A DNA stretch of 64,000 nt from Adineta vaga (taxonomy: Eukaryota > Rotifera). A program made the position numbers and the translations under genes. This document shows, one piece after another, positions 51,901 through 64,000 of this stretch; position 1 is the first letter of the stretch, and every line of letters begins with the position of its first letter. The DNA is taken from positions 11,470,001 to 11,534,000 of the forward strand of contig CP075495.1 of the NCBI GenBank assembly GCA_021613535.1. Direction: 5' to 3'. The notes under the pieces are model-generated. The model saw only the letters and a list, made by a program, of their open reading frames with translations, was not told the origin of the DNA and did no database searches.

Positions 51901-54900
51901 TATTGATATTCGTCAATCATCTAAACGTGATGCTGAACGAATTGGTTCTTATGTTACACAATTTGTTACCTATATCGAACCATTTGTACATCATACAATT
52001 GATTATGTTTCATGTATGATTCATCCACGAGAAAAATGTCTTATATTAGAACAAGTGAAATCAATTGTTGAAACAAGTTTACAATTATTAATGGGCACAA
52101 AAGAATCAGGTGGAAATATGAAAAATAGTCAATGGCATAAAGTTGTCGATGATAATAGTGAATTATTAACACGATCGATTCATAAATTAGTTCATACATT
52201 AGAAGATCAATCATCATCAATTGGAATTATGAGTGGTTTAAGTGAAAATATTCGTAAATTAATATCAACATTGGATACAACAATGTTAACAAATCAAGGT
52301 CATTTTGTTGATTATCAAACGTGTATGGTGGGAATTTTACGACAAATGGCACGAACCACACAAGAAATTTTAACACAAAGTAATCATACGGATCATATTC
52401 GTCATTTAGCAAATCAATTAACACGAGAATATAATGAATTAATTAATGCAACTTATGGTGCTATTGGAACAGCAACAACGAATGATTTAGCAACACGTAT
52501 TAAAAGTGTTGTAGCAGATTTAGGTTTAACATGTGTGGAATTAATCGAAAAATTAGGTTTATATCAACAGAATAATCATGATCAAAATTTAAAACAAGAT
52601 TTAGAAATTTTATGTCATAAAGTCATAGAAAAAGTATTATATTATTTATCAAGAAAGAGCTTTTTCGATTTCGTTCATTTGTTCTTAGATTTCATATGTA
52701 CTCGCTGCTTTACAAGCAAGTGCACGTGGGACACAAGCATGTATCAATGCTGCAAGTACTGTTAGTGGAATTATTGCTGATCTCGTAAGAATTCAATTTA
52801 TTCTTTGATAAAAAAACGAATTATGAACCTTTATCTTTCTCATCAGGATACAACAATTCTATTTGCAACAGCTGGTACATTAAATTCTGAACAAGATGAT
52901 GAAACATTTGCTGATCATCGTGAAGCGATACTAAAAACAGCAAAAGCTCTTGTTGAAGATACAAAAACGTTAGTTGCAGGTGCAGCATCATCACAAGAAC
53001 AACTCGCATCAGCTGCTCAAGCAGCTGTACGTACAATAACTAAGGTAATAAGCATATAAATGAGACTAGATGCTATTATAATAGTTTAGAAGATTATTTT
53101 GATACCTAATGGAAATGATCTATAAATGACTATGATGTTATCTTTGCTCCTATCGATAAATATTGTGAAGATACTAATGATCATATATTAGATAGAAGTT
53201 AAATAAATAATCGATTGTTTTGGTAAACTCAACTGTTTATGGAAATTTGTTGAAGATAGATGGAGAGACAATTGACATCAATCGTTACTGACTAACAACC
53301 ATCTGACATCAGTATTATTTAAAAGGAAAAAAGAAAAGAAAACTACAAAGTTTTCATTTATTGGATACTATAATCACCAATAGAGTTTAGATGTTGATTT
53401 AAAATAAATATTGTTTTTTTCTCATATTCTATTCTAGCTTGCTGAAGTCGTTAAATTAGGCGCAGCGTCATTGGGTGCAGATGATGGCGAAGCTCAAGTT
53501 ATGCTTATTAATAGTGTTAAAGATGTTGCTTTAGCATTGAATAATTTGATAAATGTCACTAAAACAGCTAGTGGCAAACATATTGATGATCCGGAAATGC
53601 AAAAACTGAAGGAAAGTGCAAAAATAATGGTGACTAATGTAACGTCATTGTTACGCACTGTTAAATCGGTTGAAGATGAAACTCAACGTGGTACTAATGC
53701 ACTTGAAGCAACAATTGAATCAATTGCGCAAGAACTTCGATTATTTAGTAATGGTCAAATACCAACAAATCAAACAACAGCTGAAGAATTAATTCGTGTC
53801 ACTAAACAAGTAAAGGAAAAAACCAAGCATCACACTTGAGATTATTTTGATATGTATATATAACTATATCTCAATTTGGTTTTCTTTTCTTTCATAGATC
53901 ACAATAGCAACAACTAAAGCAGTAGCAGCTGGTCAATCATGTCGACAAGAAGATATTATAGCTGCTGCTAATTTAGGTCGTAAATGTGCCTCAGATTTTC
54001 TATTTGTTTGTAAATCAAGTGCCTATATCAATGGTGATAAAGCATTACAACAACGTACATTAGATAGTGGACGAGCATGTATTAAATCGTATAAAGAATT
54101 ATTAGAAACTATACATATCTTAATACAAAAACCATCGAATGAAACTAAACAGAAATTACTTAACTATTCACGAATGATTGCACAATCAACGCAGGAACTT
54201 GTTCAATGTGCTAAACAATTAAAAGGTAAAAGAAAAACTAAAGAAGATAAAATACTGACCTCTCTCGCTATCTCATTGAAAATAGGTGCCGATCTAATTG
54301 ATCCTGATGATCCGACATATATTGCTGAAAATGAATTATTCAATGCTGCTCAATCAATTGAATCAGCAGCGAAGAAATTATCTGTTCTTAAACCACGTCG
54401 AAAACTTAAAGTAAATATTACACAAAACGAAATTCGATTTCTTTCGATACGAAAGGAAAACAAAGATTTGTTGTCCTGATATGTTTGATATTTGGTTGTT
54501 TGATATACAATTCAACTGAGTATTGCTCATATCAGCATAATTCATCTAACTTACTCATATATGCATATATTATTGTTTTTTCTTCTTTCTTCTAGAAAAT
54601 ATTTCAGCATTAGTATTACTTAGTCAGTCTGGTATGAAACTTATTTCACGACAGACAACATTGTATCTATCTGCATATCAATGTATAGATATCGTTTGAA
54701 CTTTATCGAATTTAGTAAATAGCTCATGTAATCAAGGTTACGCTATGAAGAAGACGAAAATGTTTATATACTTTGTCTTTGTTCATCACCGCAACCTTGA
54801 TCACATGAGCTATTAACTTTTTTCGTAAAGATTTTATCTACATTGACGTATGCATATCTATATAAATGTTTGGCTGTCATGAAATAAGTTTCAAATCATG

Positions 54901-56589
54901 CTGATGGATTTCGTCGATTATTTATTGGAATATTTTGTGGTTTTGATTTCAAATCATAATCTTGTTGTTTTTGTCTTCTTTAAATGTAGGAAGTAGATGA
55001 TAATTTAAATTTTGATGAACAAATTCTTGAAGCAGCTAAATCAATTATGAATGCAGCTGGTGCATTAATTAGTGCAGCAACATCAGCACAAAAAGAAATT
55101 GTATCAAAAGTAAAAGTAAGTTCAACGAATTAGATTTTGTATGTGTTCTGTATGAACAGATAGACATTGAATAGAGATAGAATTTTGAATGCGAGCAAAG
55201 AGAAAATGAACGAACAAAATAGTAATGACAAATCTTTTAGACACGCACGAATCCGTTTTTACCTAAAAACGTATTCGCAGCATCTACTATCAATAAAGGC
55301 ACTTCGCCTGCACAGGTATCACACTAATTATTCTATGTATATCTATCTATCTATATTTATGTTGTACGCCTAGTCATATGTAACTGTCTAGAATTTCTCT
55401 TGCACGTAGATCGTATACGCTTATTATTTTGCTTCTTGTATACTAATGTAAATGATTCTGTAGCATAAAAACATATATGTATGTTGATGGGTCTATATGA
55501 TATTTATATGGAGCGGATCACTTTTTTAGTAAACTTATATTCTTATAAGTTTTTCCTCTATCTGTTGGAGTCGTTTTAAACGATACAATCGTAGTTCTGA
55601 AATTGTTTTATAAAACCAAAAGATTTTAATTTTCAAGACGATTAAATTGTAATTTAGTGAAAATGGAACATTTGTAGAATAGTTTATATTAATTTTGTGA
55701 TTCTATTCGATAGATTTACGAATAAAAGTTCGTTCAACTTGCTTTTATCAATGTCATGTTTGAAGAACAAACGTGTTTTTATGATTATCGTATTAAAATC
55801 TTAGTATGATTCTTTTATATGATCTACGAACTATAAGAATCAGTACGTCGATGAGGTATATGAGCGTTGAAAAACAAGTCTAAATCGCCTCATCATTCAA
55901 ATGCTTTCGCTCATGTCGCTTCTGCTTCTACATAGTTGACTACTAACATTTTGACTAACAAAGTGCACGTGTAATAACTAATAGTTCATTTCTCTCGCTA
56001 TCTCTCTGTTATCTGAATATAAATTAATATTATCCTATTCTAGCTTGGATCGAAATCTGGTACTGAAGAAGATGGTCAATGGTCTCAAGGATTAATATCC
56101 GCTGTATGTATTTTTTCCTTGATAATTATTTGTACTGAACTTGTTTTACTTTAGGCACGATATGTCGCATCCGCGTGTCATGTTTTATGTGATGCGGCCA
56201 ATGGACTTGTTCAAGGTTATGGTACTGAAGAAAAATTAATCTCAAGTGCAAAACAAGTTAGTTCAAATACAGCTGCATTACTTGTCGCATGTAAAGTTAA
56301 AGCTGATTTTATGAGTCAATCTATGGCACGTTTACAAACAGCCGGTAATGCTGTTAAACGTGCTGCTGATGCTCTTGTACGTTCTGCTCAACATGCTGTT
56401 GAAATGCAACAAGAAGATAGATATTTCGAAGTATCATTGCGTGTTGTACCGGGTATTGCTCAAGAAATTAAATGTAAAGAAGCAATATTGACAAAAGAAC
56501 GAGAATTAGATGAAGCACGAAATCGTCTGAAAGCAGTACGTTTAGCTAAATATGGTCATAATGAACATGATTCCTATGAAAGTACATAA
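42969..56589 (+). CDS. TLN: Talin, integrin-actin adaptor
   Basis: Cytoplasmic FERM-rod protein linking integrin tails to actin and vinculin. Exons: 42969-42998, 44297-44567, 44629-44726, 44786-45004, 45060-45129, 45184-45326, 45381-45508, 45828-45891, 45944-46048, 46107-46196, 46258-46323, 46387-46488, 46546-46628, 46680-46771, 46970-47082, 47156-47314, 47369-48004, 48063-48751, 48810-49233, 49301-49439, 49504-49586, 49640-50677, 50731-50874, 50994-51155, 51220-51360, 51419-51600, 51664-51787, 51851-52633, 52689-52784, 52847-53044, 53438-53809, 53898-54225, 54286-54410, 54990-55115, 56044-56103, 56155-56589. Total 2705 residues in one frame. F0-F3 are complete (LVPRLLGV, KRWTASPNTFTLDFGDY in F3). 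A linker with His/Tyr/Pro is followed by the all-helical rod (ATQCALATSQLVACTKV, FADHREAILKTAKALVEDTK), the I/LWEQ actin-binding end (EDGQWSQGLISAARYVA) and the dimerisation helix. The 5'-most exon is inferred from phase and an open frame; the ATG at about 44384 is the conserved F0 start and is an alternative. The rod is very Ala/Thr/Gln-rich. Confidence 0.97.
43143..43164. repeat. (TG)n microsatellite in talin intron 1
   Basis: Eleven consecutive TG dinucleotides in the 1.3-kb first intron of the talin model. Confidence 0.9.
54624..54904. mobile_element. Long palindromic hairpin, MITE-like, in talin intron
   Basis: Two arms of about 120 nt in inverted orientation are separated by a short A/T-rich loop near 54746-54785. 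Examples: GAAACTTATTTCACGACAG at 54636-54654 pairs with 54874-54892 (18 of 19 positions). AATAGCTCATGTAATCAAGG at 54718-54737 pairs with the block at 54795-54814 (20 or all but one position). Intermediate segments also match with small gaps. No ORF lies inside it. The host intron is about 580 nt against the usual 55. This is the structure of a non-autonomous foldback/MITE element; I could not define a target-site duplication. Confidence 0.6.
55241..55315 (+). CDS. Possible cassette exon of talin
   Basis: Within the 928-nt penultimate large intron, an AG acceptor (ATCTTTTAG) and GT donor (GTATCACA) flank exactly 25 codons without stop (TRTNPFLPKNVFAASTINK, then GTSPAQ). Both flanking coding exons meet in phase 0, so inclusion or skipping keeps the frame. 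The position corresponds to the variable linker just before the conserved DGQWSQGL of the actin-binding domain, where other talins also carry short divergent sequence. Confidence 0.45.
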
Positions 56590-56929
56590 ATACAATTTAT
56601 TGCGATGATGTCGATATTAGTGCAATTATCAATACAAAAAAGAAAACAATAAAATTGAATGTTTTTTGACTTTTTTTTTGTACAAATATAAAATTCAACA
56701 TATTCTCATGCTAGTTTTAGTAAGGTTTTTCCTCTTTTTATTTGTTTTTCTTTTGCTCTGCATGCTCGCGTGCGTGTGTGTATTTTACAAAAAAAACAAA
56801 ACAAGAAAGAAACATATTAATAGAAAAAATATGACTTCTTTTTCTTCTTTCCTTAAATCGAATAATTTGTATGCGATCTTTTATTTGTTTGGGATGATAT
56901 AAACAGTTTAAAAATAATTTGCTGAAATA
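56590..56929. other. Spacer talin-NUDT19
   Basis: 340 bp containing the talin 3' UTR and NUDT19 5' region; AT-rich, with no coding signal. Confidence 0.4.
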
Positions 56930-58192
56930 ATGGTTCCATGGCGACAATCGGCTTCATTGATTTTGCTTGGAAGTAAACAAGCAAATATAAATAATGCCAA
57001 AAGTTTTTTTGATTATGCAACTTTATTATTGAAACGATCACCAAATATGCGATTTGCTCCAGATATTTCGGCGTAAGAATAAGAATTCAAAGATTATCAA
57101 AGAAGAGAAGACTATCCATTCGACAATAGAGATAGTCTTGATGTAATAATTGAAATCTATGTCATTATTTATTGCAGTTTTCCTGGTGGTAAACTTGATC
57201 CATGTGATCTATCATTGGAGTGGCCGAAATATTTTTCATCTCTTTGTGATATCAATCGATTTTCTAAGAAAAAAGCTGATATTTATAAAGATATTGATCA
57301 TCCATATCCTGGTCTAGTTTTTCGTCTATGTGCCATTCGTGAAACATTCGAAGAAACTGGTCTTTTACTTGCTAAATCGCATACATCAACTAGTTCGCAG
57401 TAAGACAATCTACATATAAACCTAAATGTTAACATCAATCCCATTTTATAATCAGATACTCGACAGTAGCACAATTATCCAACAATATGATAACTGAATG
57501 GCGTGAAAAAATTCGTCATGATGCATCACAATTTTTGATCATGTGTAAAGCATTACAAGTTACACCAGATGTTCATTCATTGTATGAATGGACTCAATAT
57601 TTAGCTGCTTCCATTGCAAAAGTTCGGTTCGATACAATATTCTATACTGCAGCATTATCAAATCCATATTCCTGTTCGATTACTCATGATGACGAGGAAA
57701 CAGTTTCAGCTGAAGTACGATGAATAAAATTTAAGATAAAATTTAAATCGATTCTTGTAGTGGTTAGAACCTGATACAGCTATGAATCGTTATCATCAAG
57801 GTTCTGTTAATCTCTTACCACCACAAATATTTGAATTAGCACGTCTAGCTAATTTTCGGAAATTATCAGATTTAATCGAATTTTTAATTCAACGTGATAA
57901 CAATGCAGACTATTGTACTGAACGATTGTTAGGTGTTTGTTATAAATTGCCGGAAGCAACATTATTAGTTATGCCAGGTGATGATCATTATCCATCGGAT
58001 GCATCATTTACAACACCTATTTTAACTTCAAATCAAACGTTAAAAGATTTTGACAGTAATAGGCAAAATCGATTAGTTATGATGCATAAAAATGATAATC
58101 GAAAATGGCAAGTTCATTATAAAAATAACGATGACAGTCAAAACCATGATCTACATATTCAACCATTGAAGGATGGATGGGAACAATCTTAA
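56930..58192 (+). CDS. NUDT19: Nudix hydrolase 19 (CoA / acyl-CoA diphosphatase family)
   Basis: Family members hydrolyse CoA and related nucleoside diphosphates in peroxisomes or mitochondria. Exons 56930-57072, 57178-57399, 57456-57714 and 57761-58192 join in phase to give 351 residues. Motifs: SASLILLGSKQ near the start, ATLLLKRSP, FAPDISAFPGGKLD and the Nudix helix FRLCAIRETFEETGLLL (REUxEExGU intact). The C-terminal half characteristic of NUDT19 has SLYEWTQYLAA, FYTAALS, WLEPDTAM, LLPPQIFELARLA. As in human NUDT19, an insertion separates the GG loop from the RE helix. The C-terminus ends QS, not a peroxisomal PTS1 tripeptide. The stop lies only 75 bp from the opposing stop of the next gene. 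Confidence 0.92.
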
Positions 58193-58267
58193 GATAGTTC
58201 GTTAGAAGGCATCTTTTTTTTATTTAGTATATAACAATAAAATAGATTCTTAAAATAAAACTGAAGT

Positions 58268-59700
58268 TTATACACGCGTTCTATTGAGACCTGGTGGAGT
58301 TGATATACCTGAAGTTGTAGTCGATTGTTTTTGTCGCTGTTGTTGTTGTTGTTGTTGTTGATGAGGTATTGATATTTTCATAATAGGCGCACTTTGATGT
58401 TTATTGTCTATACGTCGAGATATTTCGGTTCGTAAAGGTGAATTGTTTCGACTACCATTATTACGTTGTTGCGCTTGTTGTTGTGGTTGTTTTGAATGAG
58501 AATGACTTGCTCGAATTTTTGATGATCTTATTTCATTATCAACAAGTATTTGTTGTTCTCCATGTTGAGATTGTGTATGACGATTACTTCTCGTTTTAGT
58601 AACTCTCGTTTCACTATCATTAAAATTTGATTGTTCTGGATGTTGTGCTTGTTTATTTGCTATGATTGTTGTCGTGTTAGCTGGACGATTTGAACCAGAC
58701 AATTTTGCTTGTAAACGTTCAAAAGATTTATTCGGTTTTATCGTAGGTTTTGAAGATACAATTTCATTAGTGTCCGGATGTTTATGTTGATGGTGCGCAT
58801 GAGAACGTGTTCGATGATTAATGGTTGTTGCAACAGACATGTCAGGAGTAGTTTTTTCTACACTTTTATGATGTCTTCGATGTGTTGTTGTTTGACCACG
58901 TTCAGCTAATGTTGCCTTATGATCAATACCAACATAGATGGGTTTTTGTACGGTTACTTGATTGGTAGATGAATTAGATGCGGGCATAGCTGATCGATTT
59001 AAATTTTGTCGATTAGATATTTGTTCTTGTCTTGCTGATAAAGTAGAAATATCAATATTTGTTGGACTTGATTCATGCCAAGATTGAGTATTAGTTAAAG
59101 GATTTTTAGAAAAGATTTGCTGTTGTTGTTGTTGTTGTTGTTGCATTGCTCGAGCGAATTGAACTTTTTTTGATAGACGTTCTTCTGCAAGAATTTGTTG
59201 AGTTTGATTATTTATTGTTGTTGATATTTGTGTAGGCATATAATTATTAATATCATAGTTGATACTCGATGTAGCTGCTATTGGAAGTGTATTACCTTGA
59301 TAAAAATGATTTGTTAAATCCTGAGGTGATGACCATGTTCGTTCTCGACCATCATTTTGTGTCATAGAATAATTTGTAGCAAAGGTACTTGGAGCACCGG
59401 GTGGATCAACTAAAATGAAGATATATGTATTATAATTGATTAGATTCAATAATGATTTATAGAAATCTTACCATTGAAATTTTGTAAATCGTGTTGATCA
59501 ATTCTTTGATTCCATTTCTCAAAGGATTCATTTAAATTATCAACAGAATTTTTACGCTCTTGAATATTTTGAAGAAGAAACTTATCATTTTGAATTGGTT
59601 CTTCAAGTTTTTCTGCATTTTTTCGTTTTCCTTTTTTCCATTTCGATTTTGAACCTTCTGATCGACCTGACGACGACGATCGACTTAGTCTACTTCCCAT
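58268..59700 (-). CDS. Orphan polyQ protein with N-myristoylation-like start
   Basis: Exons 59700-59472 and 59409-58268 join in phase to give 456 residues. I do not recognise the family. The N-terminus MGSRLSRSSSSGR matches an N-myristoylation signal (Gly2, small residue at 6) followed by a basic Lys-rich stretch (KSKWKKGKRK), which suggests membrane association. A short helical segment follows (NDKFLLQNIQERKNSVDNL). The rest is low complexity: Gln runs at about 59121-59146 and 58330-58360, and His/Arg/Thr-rich stretches. There are no transmembrane segments. Without a domain the function is unknown. It is convergent with NUDT19. Confidence 0.7.
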
Positions 59701-60174
59701 CGTATATGTCCTTAACTTTGTAAAATATCAAATTGACGAATAAAGGTTTCGATTATCGAATCTATGAATGACAACTATTTATCAGGTATTCACCTGTATA
59801 GCTACCTTTTTTTCCTTTGATAAATTGAGGAAGCGATGATCAACGTTTTCTCTATCATTTAATACTCATTTCAATCAAAAGACGTGCGTAATAATGAAAA
59901 AAAAACCGACGAAAAAACTTTTTTACGTCAAGATATATATATATTCACCTAACAAACCGTTCCGCATTAATGAATGTATGAAATAATGGCATATATTAAT
60001 GTGCATAGAAACGTGAAAATAAGAGAGGACAAGAAAAAAAAGAACCGAATAGTCATTCACTGATTTATTTTATTTAGATTTTTTTTTCAAATATAACGAT
60101 TTAAATACCTGACAAGTAAAAGGATAGAAAGAGAGAATATTTTGTCACATAGAAACAATTAATGGAATAGATAT
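59701..60174. other. Spacer upstream of polyQ gene / downstream of centrin
   Basis: 474 bp, AT-rich. It should include the promoter and 5' UTR of the polyQ gene and the centrin 3' UTR. No coding signal. Confidence 0.4.
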
Positions 60175-60980
<806 letters not shown>

Positions 60981-62042
60981 TGAAAAGATTGGGAATACTT
61001 AATTGCTTCTGGAATAAAAAGAATTTTGACTAGAACAATTCAAGACTTGTAGCGCATCATCTATCAAATTGCCATGTTGTCAAGTTTATGTCCTCTCATG
61101 ATATTATAAAACTTCATTGAAATTTGTTTGAATTCAATTTACTCAAATTTTGTATTCAAAGTATAATATATCGTAAATAAATAGTATTGTTTTTATGTAT
61201 GAAAGATGGCAGTAGAAGACAGCAGAAAATATTAACATAAATTCTAATACTTTCATATCGTCTGTATAACAATTGTGACGATAGCTATAGCGACATTCCT
61301 CATCGAAATTCATTCTTTGATCAAGTCTATTTTCGATATTTTCAAAATAGTCAAATTCAACTGCATATATTTCCTCTCGTTCTATATTACAAGTAGAATA
61401 ACAACAAACATTGTATTCTTTTAGTGTATACTTTCATGCAAACACAACACGTGCATTTCAAAAGCATGACCATTCTTTTGGTTTTGATCAATATATGCAT
61501 ATATGACTAGTTGATCATTGTATTTATCTTTTTTCTTTTGCGTTCGTCTTTCTTTTTTTGCTTGATATGATTTGCTAAAACGCATTATCAACTTTTTACG
61601 ATGAATAATAATAATTTGATTGAAGCGCATAAAATAACCCTGACTTTTATATAGACGGTAAGTAATAGTATATTTTTCCTCAAAATAGTCAAATTTCTAT
61701 CGTCACGCGCTAGTTGATTGCCATTCGATATTGAAAGAGAAAACATCGAGAAAAACTAAAAAAGAATAATATACATCATTACTTGATAAAAACGAAAGTT
61801 TTCCAAAGTTACAAAACATAACTGAAAACAAAAAAGTTTTAATAAAAGTACAAGATTATTATTTTGAATTATGATGTATTTCACAATCAACAAGAAATAG
61901 AATTTAATCACTTCGATGCGTTTATAAAATAATATTTAAACGAACAGGTAGAGAAACTAGAAACAAATATAAATATTCATTTAGAATAAATAGATCTTAA
62001 AAAATTCATGTCTTTTTAGATAGTATAATTTTCAATTCGAAA
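60981..62042. other. Intergenic region upstream of centrin and the 4-TM gene
   Basis: This 1.06-kb AT-rich divergent region carries the promoters of both genes. A minus-strand frame at 61421-61630 is low complexity and looks like chance. No named elements identified. Confidence 0.4.
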
Positions 62043-63329
62043 ATGCAACGTTTTCATCGACTTGGTAGTGTAGGTATGGCATTGATCATTTCAGCATTCA
62101 CTTTTCATCTTGTTGCCATCTCACTTGATCGTTGGACATCGGCAACATGCAAAACATGTCCAATCGCTTATGAATTTCGAGAATGGAGAACATCTATTCG
62201 TGAACGATGCTATCGAACATCAATGCTAAATTTTCTCAAACTTTCCAACGATAGTGAAGAAATCAAAGATGATCCATTCACAACATACGTTTGTATATCA
62301 AATAAATATTTACGTGCAAAAGATTCAGCTAATAATGGACAATGTATAGGAAGTACACAAATTGATCCTCAAAATGCATGTACAAGTGGCCAATATAATT
62401 CCGATTTATGTGAATGCACGTAAGTTGAAAACATGAATATCTTTTGTTCTGTAAGTTTACTTCTATCAAGTTCTAAAAGAAATTTACAGAACTCAACTAG
62501 ATTTATTTATACTGTCGACATATATGAGTAAAAATGACTGTCAATTTTTAAATATTTTAAAAAGAAATCGATTGAAATACTTTCTCACGCTATATTATTG
62601 TACAAAGTAAATAAGCATATAGATACAATGTTTCTATTGAACTTCAAGAAAATATTGTTATGATATACATCAAGTTTTATGTTGAAAATGATTATAGTAT
62701 AAAACATATATTTTCAACTTTGAGATGATATCATCAATATTGTCGTATTTGCGATATACTAATAGAATATGATTTTCTTTTAGGTATTCGAAAAGTACCA
62801 AAGCTGTCATTGGTTTAGCTATCGTCTCTAGTTTTGCACTTGGTATTATGGTTATTGTATCGCATTTCGGAAGTTATATTCAATATGATTTTATTCTAAA
62901 ATGGCTTATACCTGGTGGATTTTTTGCATTAGTGACAGGATTCGGTGCTATTTTTATTATTCTGATTATGATGGGTAGCGGTAAATATGAAGATGTCGAT
63001 GAAATTGTAAATTGGAGAACATTAGAAGCCACAAAATGTAAGTAATAAATTTCATTGAGAATTGTTCAATTTTTGAAGATATTCATGTATTATTTCAATA
63101 AATTAAATTCGCAAATACAATTACTAAATGCATATTTGATTTGTATTTCATAGATCCAAATATAAGTGCGATCAATAACACGAATTTATTAAATGAATTG
63201 TATCGAAACAATTTTGATGTCAATTTGGGTATATCGTTTGGTATGGAAATTATTGCTGGACATTTTACACTGATGTCTGCAATTATCTATGCGTTAATGT
63301 TTATTGCTAAGAAACGTCCTGATGCATAA
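62043..63329 (+). CDS. Four-transmembrane protein, claudin/clarin-like topology
   Basis: Exons 62043-62419, 62784-63037 and 63154-63329 join in phase to give 268 residues. TM1 (VGMALIISAFTFHLVAISL) is followed by DRWTSATCKTC and a large first extracellular loop of about 105 residues with several cysteines (CYRT, TYVCIS, NGQCIGS, NACTSG, LCECT), probably disulphide-bonded. TM2 (AVIGLAIVSSFALGIMVIV) and TM3 (GGFFALVTGFGAIFIILIMM) are close together. A second loop of about 50 residues precedes TM4 (HFTLMSAIIYALMFIAKK) and a very short basic tail. The SLDRW plus Cys pattern after TM1 and the long loop resemble claudin/PMP22/clarin-type proteins, but the WGLW-C-C signature is missing. Intron 1 is 364 nt. 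Function unknown. Confidence 0.75.
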
Positions 63330-64000
63330 ACTAAGCTGATCACTTCTTTTCTTCTTGAATAAATAAATCTACGAAGCAATCAGTTTTTTTTCTGTTCAAT
63401 TTATGTCGTGAATAAAATGAAAAGTGTTTCCTAAAACGAAAAAAGAAGAGAAGTTGTTTTTTTTTCTCGAGTATTGCATAAGTTATTAGAATGATGTCAA
63501 TACTAGAGATATGTCTTCGAAGTATGTGAGCGAAGGTAAGACATATGATAATACTTTCACATTCACATTTATCTTGAAGAGAAAACACGTGCTTTAATTG
63601 TATTCACTAGGTTTATAGAAAAAATTTTGATAGACTTCCCTCAAGTACATACATATCGTAAGATATGTTTCAAACAATGGATATACATGAATGAGAGATA
63701 AATCAATGAAAGTCAAATAAACAATAGGAGATATTATTTGTTTGACAGAGAGGATCAATTCTTTTATTGACTCTTGTAAAACTTCAACTTTAACTTTTAT
63801 TTCTTCTCATATTACAATTGAAACGTCGAAATATGAATTGAAAGTTAATTAGTAACCTTATACAATATTGACGATATCTTTTTTCGTTTGATAAACGAGG
63901 AAAATAACAATTTTACTAATTAATACATACATTCTAGATGAATTAGAAAGCGTTATGTTTGAGAAAGACCAAGATAATCATTTTTACAATTGATTTGTAC
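63330..64000. other. Terminal region without assigned gene
   Basis: 671 bp of AT-rich sequence after the 4-TM gene. Poly(A)-signal-like AATAAATAAA lies at about 63357-63366. No coding exon supported. Confidence 0.4.

Noticed and set aside
52634-52688. Reading through the talin intron as a Phe/Leu-rich insertion
   Set aside because: Splicing the 55-nt GT-AG intron restores the conserved talin sequence (ISYVLAALQAS); read-through changes frame and ends early.

Overview
This is animal nuclear DNA, most likely from a bdelloid rotifer such as Adineta, Rotaria or Philodina. The sequence is AT-rich and uses the standard genetic code. Genes are packed on both strands and split by many GT-AG introns, mostly about 50-75 nt long. 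Their products are metazoan: CSL, talin, vasohibin, an AMPA-type receptor, ARAP, LONRF, centrin. The assignment to bdelloids is inferred from gene architecture and general family feel, not from a diagnostic marker. I saw no bacterial operon, CRISPR array, rRNA, tRNA or autonomous transposon.

Layout. 1-1850 (+) is the 3' part of the Notch-pathway factor CSL/RBPJ. 2216-8461 (-) is an 18-exon ARID4 chromatin protein. 9102-10408 (+) is an orphan tail-anchored protein. 10628-13781 (-) is LONRF (RING-TPR-RING-LON). 14921-19883 (-) is an ARAP-type ArfGAP/RhoGAP. 20449-23524 (+) is a CCCH, Ser/Lys-rich protein resembling ZC3H13/Flacc. 24041-24587 (-) is a small CEP15 (C3orf14)-like protein. 25104-29158 (-) is an AMPA-like glutamate receptor. 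29987-30879 (+) is a repeat-rich orphan with a frameshift. 31524-32625 (+) is a rhodopsin-like GPCR. 33955-35757 (+) is an SLC7-type amino-acid transporter with a 5-bp lesion. 36330-37764 (+) is vasohibin. 38042-39319 and 39492-40190 (-) are two single-pass membrane proteins whose tails both end in a PPxY motif. 42969-56589 (+) is a full talin of about 36 exons. 56930-58192 (+) is NUDT19. 58268-59700 (-) is a polyQ orphan with an N-myristoylation-like start. 60175-60980 (-) is centrin. 62043-63329 (+) is a four-transmembrane protein.

The genes do not form one pathway; this looks like an ordinary gene-dense metazoan segment. I joined exons by hand and checked that codon phase is conserved across every junction. 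ARID4 (1588 aa), LONRF (682), ARAP (1344), the CCCH protein (750), talin (2705), vasohibin (338), NUDT19 (351) and centrin (175) all give uninterrupted reading frames.

The most interesting points are molecular. The AMPA-like receptor carries a genome-encoded Arg at the Q/R site. The ARAP ArfGAP finger has lost its catalytic arginine. The transporter and the repeat-rich orphan carry small frame-breaking insertions. A palindromic MITE-like hairpin of about 280 bp sits in a talin intron. No new multi-gene system is evident.
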